Shown piece by piece: positions 57,151 through 64,000 of a DNA stretch of 64,000 nucleotides. Each line of letters begins with the position of its first letter. Positions within the stretch are counted from its first letter, which is position 1. The notes beneath the pieces were generated by a model. That model saw only the letters and a list, made by a program, of their open reading frames with translations, did no database searches and was not told the origin of the DNA. A program made the translations under genes and the position numbers. This stretch comes from Rhizophlyctis rosea (taxonomy: Eukaryota; Chytridiomycota; Chytridiomycetes; Rhizophlyctidales; Rhizophlyctidaceae): positions 1 to 64,000 of the forward strand of contig JADGJC010000140.1 of the NCBI GenBank assembly GCA_027596075.1, given 5' to 3'.

Positions 57151-60100
57151 AGGAGAAGGCAACATCGAGGTATTGCGCTCGACATAGGAACCGCCGGCGC
57201 GAACAGAGGTGGGTGAAAGTGGATGGATTTCAACCGTTGTGGTTTGACGCCCTTGCTGACCGGCAACCTACCTGTTGGGAAAGGCCGGGTGGCGAGTCTC
57301 GGGGGTGGGGAGATAAGTGTGTCTTTTTCGGTGCAAGCGAATCAGTGAGGTACTGGTATGCTGGCAGAGTGTGAACAGTGTGTGAAGAAGGCTGGCATGG
57401 CCTGGGCATGGCCCCTGGCAGTTGGAGTCAAGTCGAAGTTGATCCACAGCTCAGCATGCTGTGCCACCAAGCCACAAGCCACGGGTCCCAGCACGTTTTC
57501 AAAGCCCGACTGGCACCAATATGTAAGTTATGTACAGCGATGGTGACAATGAAAATGGTACAAACCCAGTCATGAAGACATGCCATCGTTGGAAGGTGCC
57601 CAATTCTAGTGTCTCATGCAATGGAGGATGACTTACTTTCTCAATGTCTCATGCAATGGACGACGACTTCTCGGAAATACGTGAGGAACTCCAATGCCAT
57701 CGCCCAGCATTGTCAATGCTGCAAAAAGGAATTGCACATTCCGGGCCATATATTACACTGAGCAGAGATCCAAGCAATGATCGAGGTCTCTTTCTAGCTA
57801 TTGTATCGTCCAGCCCATGCAGGGGTTTTGTTGACTTTGGAATATGAACGGACTGTGAGCCTGCAAGAGGTATGACTGCCGCGTAAATCGAGGTGAGGTC
57901 CATTGAGTGACACTGATCTTAGATATGCAAACAGACCAAAGTTTGGCACACATTGCACATCTGGCAGCAGAAGTACATCATCAACTTCGAAGAGTGACGT
58001 AAGGGTGAATCTGGCTTGAACAAACAGTCGGCGCCAAATGACATGAGTGGTACGTCTTCCATTGTGATGAAAAAAAAACGACCTGTAATCACGAGGCATT
58101 GTAGGCAGGATGAATTACCCCAGCGACTCGCGACGCATTAAGTAACGTCGGCATTCATGACTAGTAATCGGCAGATTGAAGAATGCTTTGTTTGGACGGA
58201 TATGAAGATTCTTCCGGGCAAAGGGGCGAACCCCACATTCCCATAACAGTTTGTGAGTCTAAACAGAAAGTCAAATCTCGCCTCAGTGAGCAGAGCCAGC
58301 GTGAAGTAGCACGCAAAATAGCCGAATACCGCCTGTTCCACAATTTGAAGAACAAGTGCACCTCTGCGCGGATGATGGATATATTGAGAACAGCACTCGC
58401 TATCACCGGTCAAATCATATGTGCATATCTCCGTATTTGCACCACATCGGCATGAACATGAAAACCCGGACCACGGTTTTGTTGATTAGCTTTAGAGTGC
58501 GAATTTCCAATTCATACAGAAGGGAGTGGATGCCGGCCCACGTTATAGTCAAAATGAAGCTTGGAGCTGTCTTGCAGCATTGGTTCACAACATATATATT
58601 CAGGCACTCTCATACCCCACGTCAAAAGTGTCAGATGGATTTGATGGGCTAATATTAAAATGGAATTCTTTCCTTCTTGCTAAAGTGATTGATGCTAGGC
58701 AGTGCCTCCTAGCACAGCGAAACGTTTGATGTCAACACGTGACGCAAGAGGTCCATCAATGATTGAATTCTATTGATACAAGTGCGAAGGCTCTACAATG
58801 GTGGCGCTTGTTGATGATGGATCGTCCTGGACTCCGCGCCTTCTTGGTACAGTAGTAGTATACTTTTTGTTCGTCCTCCGTCGGCTGAGATGAGCTGAGC
58901 TGGCAAACGGGAAGCAAAAATGGTAAGGATCGATGGTAGGCAGTCTGGATTCGTAACAACCAATCGAAGCTCGCACTCCGAGTCGGTGGAGTCTGTCATT
59001 CCATAAAATTGTCACTTAAGAAACTCATTTACCCGAGCTTACCTGCTACCATACCTGATTGCCGTCATATGCCTTCCACTGACGGACCCCTTGTACAAGG
59101 TAATTACATATTCTATCCATTTGAATTCATCAGCTTACACTCTGATCAAAGCGATCAATGCTGCCGCATGTGAAGGCAATGTTTTAGGTTTTTTTTTTGT
59201 GCGATTCTTGACTACGATAGGGCTGTCAATGTCACGGGGTGTTGTATCCGTCGAATTAGATTCAAATGGTGAATACCGTTTGTGGTCCTATCTTAAGACC
59301 CATGGGTGAAAGCATAAAAAGTATCTAATGCTGATTTGGGTGTTGTTCGTGCAACGAAAGCTTATCCTCCAAAAACACCGCCGGCAGCTGTCACCCATAG
59401 TAGGCGATGATATAGTTCCGGCTTGAAACTAAATCACAGTCTATTGCTACAATAACACTGATTTAGTCGTTTCAGTGAGAGCACTGATTTTGCAAAGATA
59501 GGATAAGCTGGACCATATTGCGCCCGGTGGCTTCGATGAATTGTTGTCTGAAGGAAAAATGATTGTCACATATTCAAGGAGCTTGGGCACGTCTGCGCCT
59601 TTGGGAGAACGCCGGCGCTGATGTAAAAGTTGTTGGCTGAAGTAGATCCTATGCTTTTTATCGAATGGCAACTGATGGATAGCACCAAGTATGTGAGGTT
59701 TCCGCATAGGACCCTGAAACGCGCTCAGAATGTCTTGTAGTCTTGTGCCACAAAACAAAAACGCAACGGCTAAACACTTCATCTCTCCTGAACCGTTCTG
59801 CAACTTTCATGAAGGAGATTACGGTTGTGATCATTTTTTTATGTTCTGTGCGCCTGTGCATTGCTGCAACAGTTTGGGTTGCGTATATCTGTACAATAAT
59901 CTGGGCCGTGATCCTTGCCATTACTCTGAGAACAAGTCTTGTGTTGAATACATATTGTGAGGGTCCAGTTCTTCATCGCGCAGGGGACGAGAGTTGGCAG
60001 CGGGCCAATTCTGAAAAGAGAGCAATGGGGAGGACGGAATCAGGGGAAGTGACATGAATATACGGAAATTCCATGAAGGGTGTTCTATAAATACAGTGAG

Positions 60101-61229
60101 ATGTCGTCTAACCTTCCAACGGACCAACAAGTCGAAGAAGTTGCCAGACATTATGATACCCCTGAGATCACTGGCACCACTGCCCCCTTTTGTTCGATGC
60201 GGATTTCTCAGATCGAGACATTCATGTCACCCTTGTTTGCTGAATTTGAACTCACTCTTTTAAGATGGGTAGTAGAGTCGTAGAGCTCATCGTGCCGCAG
60301 TATGAAACATTTCGAATTGCATGGCATGTGCTCAAGGACACGCCGGAATGTTACTTTTTCTTCACGTGTTGGGTGAATCTTGAAAACGGGAGGGTCATTG
60401 AACGGGGTAAAATCCTGGCTGTATAGTTCGTCATTGCGTGCTTGATGGGTTTCAAGTGCATGAGCTCCAGCAGACGGCGTGTGAGCTGGAAGTCTTAGGA
60501 ATCACGCTGCCGCTACTTTTTCTTTTGGCTGCTCGAGATCTTTCTCTATCGTTTGGAGCAGGAATTTTTCTTGGACCGGATACACCAACGAAGTACTTTA
60601 GACCTTCCACCGTGATGCCTTGAAACTGCTCGGACTCCACAAAAAAGATGCGATACTGTTCTGGCAAATCGCTCCCAGCTTACGACACGGACTTGATCCT
60701 CGTAAATTCATCCAGAGCTAGCCGGGTCGTTCAAGAGTTGCTGGGGTTGAGTATGCCGGACCCATTTCAACACAGCGTTTGTCGCATCGTCATATTATAT
60801 GACAGGTGTAAGTCGGGCCAATAAGGACTTGCGGACCTTGTTGAGGAAAGAACGTGAATATGGAGTGACTCTTTGAAGCATGATGCTTCAGGGTAGATGA
60901 AAAAGTGTCGGCTCTTCGCTTTGTCTACACAATAGACGATCTCAAACACGTAATTTGTTTCACCATATTCCGACCGCTGCAACCGCAGGAGGTGAAACGA
61001 GCGGCATCGTCTGAACAGTTCTGAGCTCCGACATGGTCGACTTTCACTGGCATGGGAGCCCGCTTTCGAATGGAGGAGGACCCTGAAACGCGTCATCATC
61101 ATCCACATACCAAGCAGCGTCTGTGATTGCTGCTGTTATGACCGTGCAGTTCATAAGACGCCAAGCGTCTTCCAATAGCCCGGAAAAAAACACGCCATGT
61201 TGGACGCATGTTGCGATGGATCGAGGCAT
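57151..61229. other. Gene-poor region, no supported gene
   Basis: Many short overlapping frames on both strands, none longer than about 120 residues. A basic frame at 58183-58455 and a hydrophobic stretch at 59743-59955 (VVIIFLCSVRLCIAATVWVAY) could be exon remnants, but nothing can be assembled in phase. Composition is close to the other accessory parts, without the codon polarity of the core genes. Confidence 0.5.
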
Positions 61230-61990
61230 GAATGATAGCGCAACTTCGATAATCGTGACATTACACCCACATTCAGTCATGACACAAGTCGTCGGACCAA
61301 TCTAGTCAATCTTGCTCCCTGACCGCAACGAGTGGACATAACGCACAGGTCGGAGAAGAGATCGAACTGATCGACTTGCCATAACACTCAACATATGATA
61401 CAAGTTATTGTGAATCACATTGGTTTCGTAATCTGCTGTTGTTTCATTTATCTTTGCCGTACAGCGCAAGATGTCCCGTATGTGAATTATAACTGAATGG
61501 TGCTCCTATTGAAATGGCGGATTTGCAGGACAAGTTGACGATGAGCACTGAAAATGTGCTCTTCAAAGGGGGTATACCCATTTGCTGGACGCGATTTTTC
61601 GAAACGTATTTAGGCATCAACGTTTCTGAGGAGCAGCTTACCCGGCATTCTCCAGAGGAATTTCTTGCATGGTGAGGATACCTTTTTGCTTTGCTTCCCA
61701 GGCGACGGCCTGGATGACATATTGCCGTGGCAACACTCACAACTCTTACAGCACTTACCAAATGTCTTCGGCGACCTAATGGCACAGCGGGACTTCCAAC
61801 TGGTCCGCACCCACAGCGCTACTGCAACTTGATACGGCATTGCTGGTGGCGTATCAATTGTCAACTCCCACAAAGCTCCCCTCCTTGCATCAGCAGTTTC
61901 TTTTCCACTTGGTCTAGAAAAAGATTTTTATGTACTCTACTGAACGCCACAAGGAGCCTGGCCAAGTGCTTGGTGTAGTGGGAGTTGGAC
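61230..61990. repeat. Degenerate duplicated segment, unit 1
   Basis: Shares an ordered series of short blocks with 62150-62910: CATGACACA followed shortly by CGGACCAATCT at the left side, and CGCCACA, AAGTGCTTGGTGT and a GACTTTACA-type block at the right side. Likely diverged copies of an old gene or element. Confidence 0.4.
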
Positions 61991-62149
61991 TTTACATATG
62001 CATTCGAAGGTAATCATTGTGAGATGCAATATAACTGACTCAACTGCAAATAACCGACTTTTATTTGCCCACCATTGAATTTGTCGGTCATAGGTCCCCA
62101 TTTGTTTTCAGTTGTCAAAAGTGAACATTGCTAAAAAAGGACGAGTTGA

Positions 62150-62910
62150 CATGGAAGATGCAAGCATGACACATCATCATCATCGGACCAATCTTGCTGT
62201 CGTCCCCAAAGCGCAGCCATTACGTACACGTCAACGCGAGGTTGACTATCGATACATTCAACAATCGATACACTCAACATAATGCACGTGCAGTAAGTGC
62301 GTCCCCTCGGTTCGGCTGCTTGGTATCCTTTCATTTCTTTTGCTGCGCCGCGACGACATGTCCCTGTCAACTTGAAATTTCAAGGTAAATTGAAACCTTT
62401 CTTTGAACATGCTGCATCTACAGGACAATTCAGGCTGAGCATAACAATCATTCGTTGAGGGTGCAATAACGCTGAAGGCAATGTCGCAAGGCTTAGTCAT
62501 GCATCGGCGTACTCGCTCAGCAGAATTTGGGCACTGGCACATTCTTCAGAAGGATTTGTCGGAGGTGGGGATTCTTTTGCTGCTTTCCGTACTTAAGGCA
62601 ATAGCCTGGATCCCATCTTGGGATTGACTCCCCCTTTTGAAAACCACGGCTACCTGACGGGCTCAGTGGCACATCCAAATGTTTGATTGCGGCGTTACTG
62701 CAATCCCTTTTGCGGATGCTGCTGATCGGGAGTCTTGTGGAGATTCACGCGTGAAATTCCTCAACATCATCACATCTCTTTTGCACCCAATTTTTCCACC
62801 AGTCCAAAAGAGACATCACCGTCGTTTTCTGGAGACCACAATGCGCCACAGCAAGTGCTTTGGTGTGTTGAAGGTCGGGATTTACACAAGTTCATGTTTC
62901 ACCGTAACAT
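62150..62910. repeat. Degenerate duplicated segment, unit 2
   Basis: Counterpart of 61230-61990: CATGACACATCATC then CGGACCAATCT near 62167-62194, and GCGCCACA, AAGTGCTTTGGTGT, GGGATTTACA near 62841-62886. A short frame here (PQQVLWCVEGRDLHKF) may preserve the original coding sense. Confidence 0.4.
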
Positions 62911-64000
62911 CAAAAACAGTCTTGATCGTCGGATGATGTCTTTCCTAAGTTCCTACTCCGACCCACACTGACCCACCGTGCTCATAACACCCAAATACTA
63001 GGTAATCAAAGCCTTTGCAGGTTGTGCAAACAAACGGATCTTGCTGACTGTGTCAGTTGTGTCAAGCAAGGTTTGATCACCACTAGCAATGCCTCCGTAC
63101 TCGCTTATGATATCAAAAAAAACAGTATCACGCACTTCTGGCCCAAACGGCAATCGCGAGTCTGAGGGACTGAGTGGAAAACGCACATTGCCAGAAACCT
63201 TTTCGCAGAGAGTCACGGGAATTGGCAAGAGAGGCAATGATTTATGCCAGAAATCTCAAAAGCAGGTTTGGGAAAAAGAAAATGTATGCGTCCCTAGATA
63301 TATGTTTGTCGCGTTGCGTGCACATACACAGACATACGAACGAAACCGACTAAACCATGACCTCTTGGATCATTCCGTTCCATATCAAGCTCAACATGAC
63401 GTGATACCGTTCAAGTAGAGCTGTCACCTATCCAGCCGATGTTTCGATCTCTTCAAAAAAGCACACCACAACACTGGAATAGTACGTACTACGAGGCTCC
63501 ATATTCACTGACGAACATGGGTAGCGTGCAAGTTATTCTGCTTGACCTTGGTTCGGTCATCTGAGCATTCTTTATGAGAGAAAGAGTTCGAGTAGCTCCG
63601 GATGTGTACTGGAAAGTAATCGGCACCGCCGGGTGTGCATTATCAAATTCAAGTTGTGCAAATTACTTGAATTGCCACCTCGGCGGCGATCCGCGTACGG
63701 CGCTAACAATCAGGATTTCATGTGCAGGATGTCATTCATATCCCTCGCCGAGATTGTGATACGGCAGTGGTTCATTCTTTGTTTGGGATTGACCTCGCCA
63801 TTCCTTAGCTGCGCCCGGTATGTCCAGTACTTCTTAGTAGTTAACACTCTGTTATCGATGACGAGAAAGTACACGAGTTCAATAAGCCCTCACCGTTCGA
63901 AAGGGTCGATGGAAAACAAAGACTTTTGTGGCTTTCAAGGATGATTACTCAACGTACACCACTGGAACCCTGATTGCTCCTTGGGAGTGTTTCTGCTGGG
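62911..64000. other. No supported gene
   Basis: Frames of up to 109 residues without recognisable content or splice structure. Confidence 0.5.

Noticed and set aside
52210..61095. CCCTGAAACGCG at about 52213, 59711 and 61081
   Set aside because: Only 12 bases are shared and flanks do not align; likely coincidence or a very old repeat.
62320..62330. GTATCCTTT, identical to a U12-type donor
   Set aside because: One chance 9-mer is expected at this frequency. No branch site or coding exon surrounds it.
1..64000. CRISPR arrays, phage or plasmid functions
   Set aside because: No regularly spaced direct repeats or prokaryotic operons; the sequence is intron-rich eukaryotic nuclear DNA.

Overview
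The window looks like nuclear DNA of an early-diverging (zoosporic) fungus, most likely a chytrid. Genes are eukaryotic and intron-rich, with short introns (about 40-90 nt, GT..AG). Fungal housekeeping genes sit beside features many Dikarya have lost: a minor-spliceosome U11/U12-25K homologue and a SIKE/FGFR1OP2-type STRIPAK subunit. One protein has the SHCW-type TIR-like domain I associate with chytrids and other protists. The organism call is inference; no rRNA or marker gene is present.

Layout. 1-8.4 kb is accessory: an AIG1-like G-domain gene, nested inverted repeats with a MITE-like element (3676-3930), a TIR-like gene with a frame break, and an unrecognised multi-exon gene. 8.4-30.3 kb is a dense conserved core: SIKE-like (+), NUBPL/Ind1 (-), GMC oxidoreductase (+), LigB-type dioxygenase (+), dihydroorotate dehydrogenase (-), MYND protein (+), Asp/Glu/hydantoin racemase (-) opposite an NCS1 permease (+), DSCC1 (+), a hypothetical gene (-), SNRNP25 (+), and prefoldin 6 (-) head to head with prefoldin 1 (+). 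30.5-44.4 kb is lineage-specific: a divergent ankyrin-type repeat protein, three BTB genes (one with a GAG-to-TAG nonsense codon) plus a BTB relic, two WRN-like 3'-5' exonuclease paralogues with Gly/RGG-rich N-termini, an RRM-like gene, and two copies of a dispersed repeat. 44.5-56.2 kb holds a 10-exon URB2/NPA2 gene, a small hypothetical gene and a 12-exon Sel1-repeat gene. 56.2-64 kb is gene-poor, with a third copy of the dispersed repeat and degenerate duplicated segments.

Functional links: the racemase/permease pair suggests uptake and catabolism of a ureide or hydantoin-like nitrogen source. The two prefoldin subunits belong to one hexameric chaperone and could share a promoter. DSCC1, SIKE-like, URB2, NUBPL and DHODH are single housekeeping functions (replication clamp loading, signalling, ribosome biogenesis, complex I assembly, pyrimidine synthesis).

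The most unusual signal is compositional. Many exons begin with codons ending in C/A and switch to codons ending in G/T towards their 3' end. The pattern follows exon orientation on both strands and restarts in the next exon. I know of no standard explanation. Exon boundaries were derived by hand from splice signals, reading-frame phase and family resemblance, without alignment software.
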